Shown here: in pieces, positions 23,246 to 30,177 of the stretch | Layout of the letters: each line of letters opens with the position of its first letter | Numbering within the stretch: the stretch's first letter is position 1 | Assembly (NCBI GenBank): GCA_025934485.1 | Contig: JAICXX010000041.1 | Coordinates: forward strand, 1 to 38,012 | Direction: 5' to 3' | Source of the DNA: Chitinophagaceae bacterium | GTDB taxonomy: Bacteria; Bacteroidota; Bacteroidia; Chitinophagales; Chitinophagaceae | DNA length: 38,012 bases | Program-made: the position numbers and the translations under genes | The notes under the pieces: model-generated | What the model was told of the DNA's origin: nothing | Seen by the model: the letters and a program-made list of their open reading frames with translations, nothing else | Database searches by the model: none

Positions 23246-24511
23246 TCAATTGTATGTCATGCGAAAGTCATGAAGATCAGGGCGGTATTTCCTGGGCCGG
23301 TTGAGCTCATACCGGTAAATAATATCCCCTATCTCTTTGAAGAACGGATAGCCGATCGCGTCATAGTCGTATTTATCGTCGTTGAGGACACCGTCGCTAT
23401 TCGTATAGATCGTACCGGTGAGCATAAATTCCACCCCGTGCTCAAAATCCACGATATAGGCGATATCGGTTAGGAAGCCATAGGACCAGCCGGGTTTGTT
23501 GAAGATGCGGATATAGGATGGAATGGGGGTGTGGCCGGTGGCCTTGAACAGCCAGAATTTGGTATAGGCATCGAAGAATTCGGTGGTATCGTAACGCGGA
23601 TGGGCGGATTCGTGTGGGAATTCGGACATGTACTGGTAGAGGAAGCGATAATCATCCGGGGTCAGATGGAAACGCTGCGACCCGGGGACACTCCGCGGGA
23701 AAAGCACGCTCTGCAGCATCCGCTGCGCGTCTTCTATCGGAAAGTTGTTGTGCCGGGTGAAATCCATGGGCGCGTGAATGAGCGAGTCATGGCCGTCGTA
23801 GTGGGCGTTGCCATAGAAGTAGGGGTGGCTGAAATCGAAGACGAAATCGCTGTTGGCCGCGGGCTGGGCGTATAGCGCGCGCCCATCGCGCACAAACCGG
23901 ATGGGGTTGGTATGACGGTTCTCGTCCTCGTTCATGGGCACGAAGCGGCGGGTAATGCGGATATCGGGATAGCCCAGCTCATGCAGCCGGGTGTTGATAT
24001 ACGACTGACCGAGAAATTCATACAGCCGGGTATAAGCGTCGTTGTCGCTCACGAGGAAGATCTTCCGGATATACTGAGCAATGGAGGGAAGGCCGTTTGT
24101 CGCGCTGGTGTCCGTCCAGGCGGTGCTCTGGCCGGAGTACGCGCTATCGGTGAGCATCGGGGTGAATTTGTCGATCCCGCGGCCTTCGAGACTGTGGACC
24201 TTTTCCAGTGCGAGCAGTGCCAGCGGCAATTTCACCGTCGATGCCGGGTTGAAATAATCCAGCGCATTCACGTGCAGATAGTAGTTATGAAAATGCGGCC
24301 GGTTGTGGCGGTCGCGGTCGATCCGGGTATAGATCACCTGGTAGTGAAAACTATCGGGCTTGTCCAGTACATTTTTTAGCGCCGGGGATGCCTGGCGGCG
24401 GATCAGGTCTTGCAGGAAGGCGTCCGTCCGGGTCTGAGTTTGTGTCGTGGTTTGGGCGGATACGGACGTCAACTGGACGAAGAGCAGACAATAAAGGACA
24501 AACCGTTGCAT
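23246..24511 (-). CDS. secreted serine hydrolase, class A beta-lactamase-like
   Basis: Exported protein of 421 aa; signal peptide MQRFVLYCLLFVQLTSVSAQ. The penicillin-binding/beta-lactamase fold is shown by Ser91 and Lys94 in NPASTVKLPLALLAL (SxxK), SDN at 155-157 in FLVSDNDAYTRLYE, and KPG at 339-341 in FNKPGWSYGF, which stands in place of KTG. The length is greater than the usual 290 aa of class A enzymes, with an inserted region between SDN and KPG. A Glu166 omega-loop equivalent was not identified, so beta-lactam hydrolysis is not certain; it may be an esterase or peptidase. It is transcribed away from the FAH gene, with only 26 nt between start codons. Confidence 0.85.
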   Translation of the reverse strand: MQRFVLYCLLFVQLTSVSAQTTTQTQTRTDAFLQDLIRRQASPALKNVLDKPDSFHYQVIYTRIDRDRHNRPHFHNYYLHVNALDYFNPASTVKLPLALLALEKVHSLEGRGIDKFTPMLTDSAYSGQSTAWTDTSATNGLPSIAQYIRKIFLVSDNDAYTRLYEFLGQSYINTRLHELGYPDIRITRRFVPMNEDENRHTNPIRFVRDGRALYAQPAANSDFVFDFSHPYFYGNAHYDGHDSLIHAPMDFTRHNNFPIEDAQRMLQSVLFPRSVPGSQRFHLTPDDYRFLYQYMSEFPHESAHPRYDTTEFFDAYTKFWLFKATGHTPIPSYIRIFNKPGWSYGFLTDIAYIVDFEHGVEFMLTGTIYTNSDGVLNDDKYDYDAIGYPFFKEIGDIIYRYELNRPRKYRPDLHDFRMTYN

Positions 24512-24532
24512 GCAGGAAAGGTACTACATTTG
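24506..24532 (+). promoter_or_regulatory. promoter TTG-N16-TACATTTG for the FAH gene
   Basis: TTG at 24506-24508 and TACATTTG at 24525-24532 fit the -33/-7 pattern with a slightly short 16-bp spacer. The -7 element ends 5 nt before the ATG at 24538, predicting a leaderless message. The -33 box overlaps the first codons of the divergent serine hydrolase. On the minus strand TACCTTTC (24516-24523), seven of eight matching, lies 4 nt before the start codon of that gene. Confidence 0.55.
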
Positions 24533-24537
24533 CCACC

Positions 24538-25551
24538 ATGAAACTCGTGAGCTACCTTAAAGACGAAAACGAACAGCTTGGCGTGCTGATCGACGACCGC
24601 ATCTACGATGTAGAATTGATCCACCCGGATATTCCCAATACGATGAATATGTTCCTGAACTATTGGGAGGAACTATATCCCCTGGTGCAGGCCGGGGAGC
24701 TGGCGATCCGGGAGCGGGAGTTTCACTCCAATAAATCTATTCCGCTGGAATCGGTGTCATTGCTGGCGCCGGTGCCGCTCCCTGCCTCTTGTCGGGATGG
24801 CTATGCTTTCCGGCAGCATGTGGCGGCGGCGAGACGTAACCGCAAGGTTCCGATGATCCCGGAGTTCGATCAGTATCCCGTATTCTATTTCACCAATCAT
24901 CATGGCATTCAGGGGCCCGGCGATGTCCGGTGTATGCCGGACCATTTCGAGCGGCTGGATTTCGAGCTGGAGGTGGCCATCGTCATCGGGAAACATGGCA
25001 GAAATATTCCCGCGGCGGAAGCCGACGACTATATCGCGGGGTTGATGATCATGAATGATCTCAGCGCGCGAACCCTTCAGGCGGAGGAGATGCTGTTGAA
25101 CCTGGGGCCCGCCAAAGGGAAGGATTTTGCTACTGCGATCGGGCCGTGGCTGGTATCCCTCGATGAGCTGGCCGAATTCGAGGTACCTTGTAAGGAAGGA
25201 CATACGGGTAAGAACTGGAATCTCCGGATGCAGTGCCGAATCAACGGGGTGCAGGTAAGCGACGGCAATCTGGCCGATATGGACTGGACGTTTGCCGAGC
25301 TGATAGAGCGGGCTTCCTATGGTGTCGACCTGTACCCGGGCGATGTGATCGGTAGCGGGACCGTAGGCACTGGATGTTTCCTGGAGCTCAATGGCACGGC
25401 TAAACTTAATGATCCCAACTATACCGAGCAGTGGCTACGCGAAAATGACGGGGTGGAGCTGGAGGTCGATGGGCTCGGCATCCTAAGCAATACCATTGTT
25501 CGGGAGGAGAGTGAGTTATCATTGTTAGCATTGAAAAAGAAACCGCAATGA
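24538..25551 (+). CDS. fumarylacetoacetate hydrolase family protein
   Basis: Metal-dependent hydrolase of 337 aa, cytoplasmic. The FAH family core is visible: metal ligands Glu143 and Glu145 in LDFELEVAIVIG, Asp174 in MNDLSARTLQ, and PGDVIGSGTVGTG near the end. In fumarylacetoacetase this cleaves a C-C bond in tyrosine breakdown; other members act on acylpyruvates. The length and neighbouring flavin reductase-like gene fit a tyrosine or aromatic-degradation role, but this is an inference. The start at 24538 is chosen over 24388 because the family begins MKLVSYL and the longer version would overlap the divergent gene. It overlaps the flavin reductase gene by 4 nt (ATGA). Confidence 0.9.
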   Translation: MKLVSYLKDENEQLGVLIDDRIYDVELIHPDIPNTMNMFLNYWEELYPLVQAGELAIREREFHSNKSIPLESVSLLAPVPLPASCRDGYAFRQHVAAARRNRKVPMIPEFDQYPVFYFTNHHGIQGPGDVRCMPDHFERLDFELEVAIVIGKHGRNIPAAEADDYIAGLMIMNDLSARTLQAEEMLLNLGPAKGKDFATAIGPWLVSLDELAEFEVPCKEGHTGKNWNLRMQCRINGVQVSDGNLADMDWTFAELIERASYGVDLYPGDVIGSGTVGTGCFLELNGTAKLNDPNYTEQWLRENDGVELEVDGLGILSNTIVREESELSLLALKKKPQ

Positions 25552-26432
25552 TCATCGATTTGCCGGCACTGACGCCTGTGGAACGACAGGCTTATTTGAA
25601 TGCTTCCATTGCGCCGCGACCCATTTGTTTTGCGAGTACTATCGATACCGAGGGGCAGGTGAATCTCAGCCCTTTTAGTTTCTTCAATCTCTTTTCCACA
25701 ACGCCGCCTATTTTGATCTTTGCGCCGAATCGCCGCGTTCGGGACAACACCACCAAACACAGCTGGGAGAATGTGCTCCGGATACCCGAGGTAGTGATCA
25801 ACATCGTGGATTACGAGATGGTCCAGCAGGTCAGCTTGTCCAGTTGCGATTTTCCCCGGGAGGTCAACGAATTCGTCAAGGCGGGGTTCACGCCCGAGCC
25901 GGCGACGCTGGTGCGGCCGCCCATGGTAAAAGAAAGCAAGGTGCGGATCGAATGCCGGGTGCTGGAGACCAAGGTGCTGGGTCACCAGGGCGGTTCCGGC
26001 AATCTCGTGATCTGTGAGGCGCTGCGGATGCACATCGACCCTTCTATCCTGGATGCATCCGGGAAACACATCGATCAGCAGCGGTTTCACCTCGTGGCCC
26101 GGCTGGGAGGCGATTGGTACTCCAGAGTTGGCGCCGACAATCTTTTCCAGGTGGAGAAGCCCAATACGAAGCTGGGGATCGGCATGGATGCCCTGCCTGC
26201 GCCCATCCGGCAAAGCCGTATCCTCACCGGCAATCACCTCGGCCAGCTGGCCAATGTCCACGAGCAGCCGACGGTCGATCCGGCTTTTGACGACGCGCGG
26301 CTAAAACAGATCTTTCAGTATTATGCCGTAAACCCGGAAGAGATGGAAAGAGAGCTGCACCTTTATGCAGTCTCGCTGCTGGATGCAGGTCGTGTAAATG
26401 AGGCGTGGCAGGTGTTGCTGGCGCTGAATTGA
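25548..26432 (+). CDS. flavin reductase family protein
   Basis: Flavin-binding protein of 294 aa with the split-barrel flavin reductase domain: IAPRPICFASTIDTEG, NLSPFSFFNLFSTTPP, and IPEVVINIVDYEMVQQ, plus FPREVNEF. A C-terminal part (about 205-294) is family-specific. Such proteins reduce FMN or FAD using NAD(P)H, sometimes for a partner monooxygenase. The start codon overlaps the stop of the FAH gene (ATGA), so the two are co-translated and probably act in one pathway, perhaps aromatic catabolism. The oxygenase partner is not in this window. lysS follows after 29 nt on the same strand. Confidence 0.88.
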   Translation: MIIDLPALTPVERQAYLNASIAPRPICFASTIDTEGQVNLSPFSFFNLFSTTPPILIFAPNRRVRDNTTKHSWENVLRIPEVVINIVDYEMVQQVSLSSCDFPREVNEFVKAGFTPEPATLVRPPMVKESKVRIECRVLETKVLGHQGGSGNLVICEALRMHIDPSILDASGKHIDQQRFHLVARLGGDWYSRVGADNLFQVEKPNTKLGIGMDALPAPIRQSRILTGNHLGQLANVHEQPTVDPAFDDARLKQIFQYYAVNPEEMERELHLYAVSLLDAGRVNEAWQVLLALN

Positions 26433-26443
26433 CGCCGAAGCTT

Positions 26444-26451
26444 TATCTTCG
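26444..26451 (+). promoter_or_regulatory. weak -7-like element TATCTTCG before lysS
   Basis: Seven of eight bases match TAnnTTTG, ending 10 nt before the lysS ATG in the 29-nt gap. No well-spaced -33 TTG was seen, so read-through from the FAH operon is equally likely. Confidence 0.3.
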
Positions 26452-26461
26452 CGGGAATTTT

Positions 26462-27997
26462 ATGAGCACATCACATCTATCGGAACAGGAGATCATCAGA
26501 CGCGAAAAACTCGGGGAGATAGCGCAATTGGGCATCGATGCCTATCCGGCGGCATTGTACCCTGTGAATACTACCGCGGCGTATATCAAGGAAAGCTTCA
26601 AGGAAGGCGTGAACAACGCCGACTTTGCGGAGGTCTGTGTCGCGGGGCGCGTCATGAGGCGAAACGATATGGGCAAGGCTTCTTTCGCCGCCTTACAAGA
26701 TAGCACGGGCCGGATCCAAATCTATATCAAGCGCGACGAGATTGCCCCTGGTGAAGACAAGACTTTGTATGACAAGGTGTGGAAGCGCCTGATCGATATG
26801 GGCGATATTGTCGGGGTCAAGGGGTACGTTTTTACGACAAAAATGGGCGAAATCTCCATACATGCCAAGGAGTTCTCGGTGTTGGCCAAAGCGCTTAAAC
26901 CACTGCCGCAGGTCAAAGAAAAAGAAGGCGAGACCTTCGATGCGGTCACCGATCCGGAATTCCGATACCGGCAGCGGTATGCCGACCTCATCGTCAACCC
27001 GCAGGTGAAGGAAGTCTTTGTGAAGCGTACGAAGATGATGAATGCCATCCGCGCGTTTCTTAATGAACAGGGCGCGTTGGAAGTGGATACCCCGGTGCTG
27101 CAAAGTATTCCGGGAGGCGCCGCTGCACGACCTTTCATTACCCATCACAACGCGCTCGATGTACCATTCTATCTGCGGATTGCCAATGAGCTCTATCTAA
27201 AACGCCTGATCGTAGGCGGCTTCGACTGGGTATATGAGTTCTCCCGCAACTTCCGCAACGAAGGGATGGACCGGACGCATAATCCCGAGTTCACCGTGCT
27301 CGAGTTCTATGTTGCCTATAAGGATTATCTGTGGATGATGGATACGACGGAGCAGCTGCTGGAACAAGCGGCGATCGCCACCAATGGCGGGACCACCGTG
27401 GAGGTCGACGGCAAGACCATCGATTTCAAGGCGCCCTATCGGCGAATCACCATGTACGATGCGATCAGGGAATATACCGGTTTCGATATCAGCAATATGG
27501 AAGAGGAGGATCTGCGGGAGGTCTGCCGGAAGCTGGGGATTCATGTCGATGCCTCGATGGGCAAGGGGAAGCTCATCGACGAGATCTTCAGCGCCAAATG
27601 CGAAGGCCATTTTATACAGCCGACCTTTATTATCGACTACCCGGTGGAGATGAGTCCGCTGACCAAACGGCACCGGAGCAAACCAGGCCTGGTCGAGCGG
27701 TTTGAGCTCATGGCCAATGGGAAGGAGATCGCCAATGCCTATAGCGAGCTCAACGACCCTATCGATCAGCGCGAGCGGTTCGAGGTTCAGCTGAAGCTCA
27801 TGGAACGGGGTGACGACGAGGCCATGTTCATCGACCACGATTTTCTGCGCGCACTGGAATATGGGATGCCGCCCACGGCGGGTATCGGATTCGGCCTGGA
27901 CCGGATCTGTATGCTGCTCACGGGTCAGTCGAGCATCCAGGATGTGCTGCTGTTCCCGCAGATGCGGCCAGAGATGCGCCCTGAGGCGCATCCATGA
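26462..27997 (+). CDS. lysS: lysine--tRNA ligase, class II
   Basis: Charges tRNA-Lys with lysine using ATP; cytoplasmic. Protein of 511 aa. An OB-fold anticodon-binding domain (about 55-165; VCVAGRVMRRNDMGKASF) precedes the class II catalytic domain: TKMMNAIRAFLNEQGALEVDTP before motif 1, motif 2 FRNEGMDRTHNPEFT, and motif 3 GIGFGLDRICMLL. The start at 26462 (MSTSHLSEQE) is chosen over an in-frame ATG at 26405 that overlaps the upstream gene. All motifs are intact. It is followed by a hairpin at 28030-28047. Confidence 0.97.
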   Translation: MSTSHLSEQEIIRREKLGEIAQLGIDAYPAALYPVNTTAAYIKESFKEGVNNADFAEVCVAGRVMRRNDMGKASFAALQDSTGRIQIYIKRDEIAPGEDKTLYDKVWKRLIDMGDIVGVKGYVFTTKMGEISIHAKEFSVLAKALKPLPQVKEKEGETFDAVTDPEFRYRQRYADLIVNPQVKEVFVKRTKMMNAIRAFLNEQGALEVDTPVLQSIPGGAAARPFITHHNALDVPFYLRIANELYLKRLIVGGFDWVYEFSRNFRNEGMDRTHNPEFTVLEFYVAYKDYLWMMDTTEQLLEQAAIATNGGTTVEVDGKTIDFKAPYRRITMYDAIREYTGFDISNMEEEDLREVCRKLGIHVDASMGKGKLIDEIFSAKCEGHFIQPTFIIDYPVEMSPLTKRHRSKPGLVERFELMANGKEIANAYSELNDPIDQRERFEVQLKLMERGDDEAMFIDHDFLRALEYGMPPTAGIGFGLDRICMLLTGQSSIQDVLLFPQMRPEMRPEAHP

Positions 27998-28029
27998 GCA
28001 CCATTGAAGAGACATAATGACGGCGAATA

Positions 28030-28047
28030 AATCCGCCCTGGCGGATT
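28030..28047 (+). terminator. hairpin after lysS, possible terminator
   Basis: AATCCGCC (28030-28037) is the reverse complement of GGCGGATT (28040-28047), giving a 7-8 bp stem with a 2-4 nt loop, 32 nt after the lysS stop. No T-run follows, so termination is uncertain. Confidence 0.4.
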
Positions 28048-28227
28048 CGCTGAGACCGCTGAATAGACAATGTGGTCCGAGGCAAAAGGTCACGGAGACG
28101 CCTGAGCACCCTAAAGCGGACCTATAATCGATATACCCGAGGCTTTCGCCGCAGTATATGTGCAAAGATTATCCATGATATATCGCCCTTTTTCGTTATA
28201 TTAGAAGTGGCTAAAAACGATTGTCAT

Positions 28228-28611
28228 ATGGATAATGCAACCATCTCTAAGATCGGTACGGTCTTTTATGCCCTCGTTGTTGGTTTCTTCGGCATTAATC
28301 ACTTCCTGAATGGTACCGGTTTCCAAAAAATGGTCCCCACCTTTCTTCCCGGCGGCGTATTCTGGGTGTATATCACCGGCGCCTGTCTGGTGGCTGCGGC
28401 CATTGCGTTTCTCATCAACAAGCAGGTCCGCCTTGCGGGCTTTCTCTTGTGTTTGTTTTTATTGCTGATCGTGCTCACAGTGCATCTGCCGGCGGTATTG
28501 AGTGCGCCAGATTCGGGCGCGCGAAGATTTCCGCTGACGAATCTGATCAAGGACACCGGGCTTGCCGCGGCGGCCTTGCTGGTGGCGGCCCGAGCGCCAA
28601 AAACGACTTGA
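28228..28611 (+). CDS. DoxX-like integral membrane protein
   Basis: Small inner-membrane protein of 127 aa with four hydrophobic segments (about 9-25, 44-62, 67-84, 105-120) and a DoxX-like pattern: YALVVGFFGINHFLNG, MVPTFLPGG, FWVYITGACLVAAAIAF and the cluster KDTGLAAAALLVAA. The family is linked to respiratory or redox roles, but the function here is unknown. The start at 28228 (MDNATISKI) is chosen; an upstream in-frame ATG at 28072 gives a basic extension that does not look homologous. It is monocistronic, with the convergent SDR gene downstream. Confidence 0.82.
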   Translation: MDNATISKIGTVFYALVVGFFGINHFLNGTGFQKMVPTFLPGGVFWVYITGACLVAAAIAFLINKQVRLAGFLLCLFLLLIVLTVHLPAVLSAPDSGARRFPLTNLIKDTGLAAAALLVAARAPKTT

Positions 28612-28650
28612 GGTCCGGAAAGTGTGGAGGCTTGGTAACAGGCACACAAC

Positions 28651-28676
28651 AAAAACCTCCCGTGCGAGACGGGAGG
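28651..28676 (-). terminator. intrinsic terminator of the SDR gene
   Basis: On the minus strand a perfect 8-bp stem (CCTCCCGT and ACGGGAGG, plus positions 28656-28676) with a 5-nt loop is followed by five T (28655-28651). It lies 80 nt after the stop of the SDR gene. Confidence 0.85.
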
Positions 28677-28755
28677 ACGATGTTGCCTTTTACCCAAGGA
28701 TTATTATGTGCGGTTGCCCGCAGAGAGACGACTAAAGAAGTCAGAAAGAAATGAA

Positions 28756-29580
28756 CTAAAGGAACAGGTCATTCATTAACTTCTGGTCGGGGTTGATCGC
28801 ATATTTGGTGAAATCGGTGACCCCTTCCGCGGAAAGAACGTCTTCGTCTATAAAAAAATTGCCCGAGGTCTCAAAAGAAGGTCGCTGAAGGATGTAATAG
28901 GCTGCATCGGCCACGATCTCGGGGGTTCGGCTGCGCTGTATCAGGAAGTCGCCACCAAGTACATTTTGCACGGCGGCGGTGGCAATGGTCGTGCGAGGCC
29001 AGAGCGCATTGGCCGCAATGCGGTACCCGCGCAGTTCTTCGGCGAGCCCGATAACGATCATACTCATGCCGTATTTGCTCATCGTATAAGCAAGATGTGG
29101 ACCGAACCAGCGGGGGTCGAGGTTAAGCGGCGGCGACAGGTTCAGAATATGAGGGTTATGGGCCTGCTTTAAATAAGGTATACAAGCCTGACTCATAAAG
29201 AAGGTTCCCCGGACATTTATAGTATGCATCAGGTCATAACGTTTGGGCTCGACCTGTTCCGTCGCGGAAAGGTTGATTGCGCTGGCGTTATTGATCAGGA
29301 TATCGATGCCGCCGAACATCTCGACGGTACGTTTCACTATATCCTTGATACTCTCGTCGAAACGGATATCGCCCTGGATGGGGAGCACCTTGCCGCTCCC
29401 GGCTTTGGCGATCTCTTCCGCGGCAGTATAGATGGTCCCTTCCAGCTTGGGATTGGGCTCGGCGGTCTTGCCCGCAAACGCTATGTTCGCGCCCTCAGCG
29501 GCAAGGCGGATGGCGATGGCTTTTCCGATGCCCCGGCTACCGCCGGTGATCAGCACCGTTTTGTTGTCGAACGTTCTCAT
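28756..29580 (-). CDS. SDR family oxidoreductase, HSDL2-like
   Basis: Rossmann-fold NAD(P)-dependent dehydrogenase of 274 aa, cytoplasmic. The cofactor motif TGGSRGIG is at 12-19, NNAS at 97-100, Ser149 in ILNLSPPL, and Tyr165 with Lys169 in YTMSK. The length and the GKTAEPNPKLEGTIYTAA segment match the HSDL2-like subgroup rather than simple beta-ketoacyl reductases. Substrate unknown; a lipid or fatty-acyl substrate is plausible by family. It is a single gene with its own terminator, separated from the efflux operon by a 600-nt gap. Confidence 0.92.
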   Translation of the reverse strand: MRTFDNKTVLITGGSRGIGKAIAIRLAAEGANIAFAGKTAEPNPKLEGTIYTAAEEIAKAGSGKVLPIQGDIRFDESIKDIVKRTVEMFGGIDILINNASAINLSATEQVEPKRYDLMHTINVRGTFFMSQACIPYLKQAHNPHILNLSPPLNLDPRWFGPHLAYTMSKYGMSMIVIGLAEELRGYRIAANALWPRTTIATAAVQNVLGGDFLIQRSRTPEIVADAAYYILQRPSFETSGNFFIDEDVLSAEGVTDFTKYAINPDQKLMNDLFL

Positions 29581-29676
29581 TACCTGTAAAATAGGCTAAA
29601 ATTCCGTTATTCGGCCATCGTATATCTACGATTTTGACCGTAAAATCATCAACTTCGAAAACGAGCGTTTCTGCGC

Positions 29677-29707
29677 TTGCGTTAAGAACTTGTGAATTGT
29701 ATGTTTG
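29677..29707 (+). promoter_or_regulatory. promoter TTG-N20-TATGTTTG in the large gap
   Basis: TTG at 29677-29679 and TATGTTTG at 29700-29707 match the -33/-7 pattern with a 20-bp spacer. Transcription would start near 29713, plus strand, with no protein gene downstream before the terminator at 30028-30060. Confidence 0.45.
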
Positions 29708-29712
29708 TATTG

Positions 29713-30060
29713 TTAAGTACGACCGATAAGCGATTCCGAAATCCAATGTCCGAACGAAAGCCAAACTGAATGATTGAATGAATGAAATCCATTGAAAAAA
29801 CCAACGAATCCAACTTCCGAAGAGAAACCATCCATTGAGCTGAAATCCTTGAAAAACCCGTTAGAATCCAAAAATCCAAGAAAGACCCGGAATCCCAAAT
29901 CGATCTGAACTTATTCAACTGAAATCCAAAATCCACGTTTTATCCAAATCCTAAGAAGAATCGTGTTAAAATTTGTACCTATTGATGGCCACGAACTTGT
30001 TGGTTAAGTATCGAGTACAAAAGCTTGAAAAGTCCTGAAGAGATTCAGGACTTTTCTTTT
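29713..30060 (+). ncRNA. candidate non-coding RNA, AATCC-rich
   Basis: A promoter match upstream and a strong terminator at 30028-30060 delimit about 350 nt without a credible protein. Between 29740 and 29951 the sequence AATCC occurs ten times, where about 0.2 is expected by chance. The plus strand is rich in A and C and poor in G, so this part would be mostly unstructured. Open frames are very short; the longest ATG frame in the repeat zone encodes 18 residues (MKSIEKTNESNF...). A long, aromatic-rich reverse frame looks artificial. Function unknown; it might be a small RNA with a repeated single-stranded motif, or a decayed locus. Confidence 0.35.
30028..30060 (+). terminator. strong intrinsic terminator
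   Basis: A perfect 12-bp stem (AAAAGTCCTGAA and TTCAGGACTTTT, 30028-30039 and 30044-30055) with a GAGA tetraloop is followed by CTTTTT. The T-run favours the plus strand, where no protein gene precedes it. On the minus strand it could also end the efflux operon 120 nt after its last stop codon, with a poorer T-run. Confidence 0.85.
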
Positions 30061-30141
30061 TGCATGGACTCGTGATCCGGTCTGTGGGTTTTGACTGCCT
30101 TTCTGTTGGTTCTTTTCCTTTCTTTTATCTTTTATAACCCT

Positions 30142-30160
30142 GGCCGCGACGGGCGCGGCC
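30142..30160. other. GC-rich hairpin near the end of the efflux operon
   Basis: GGCCGCG (30142-30148) pairs with CGCGGCC (30154-30160) across a 5-nt loop, 17 nt beyond the stop of the MFS gene. No T-run follows on the minus strand, so it may only protect the mRNA end. Confidence 0.4.
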
Positions 30161-30177
30161 GGCCGCCGCGACAACGC

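Noticed and set aside
27197..28165. Long minus-strand frame opposite lysS
   Set aside because: lysS has all class II motifs on the plus strand; the antisense product has no family features.
28072..28227. Upstream extension of the DoxX-like protein
   Set aside because: It adds a basic non-homologous segment; the family-like protein begins at 28228.
29682..29936. Minus-strand reading frame of 84 codons in the AATCC-rich region
   Set aside because: Composition is dominated by Phe, Ile, Ser and Trp due to the repeated GGATT, with no start context, no family pattern, and a plus-strand terminator nearby. It is more likely non-coding.
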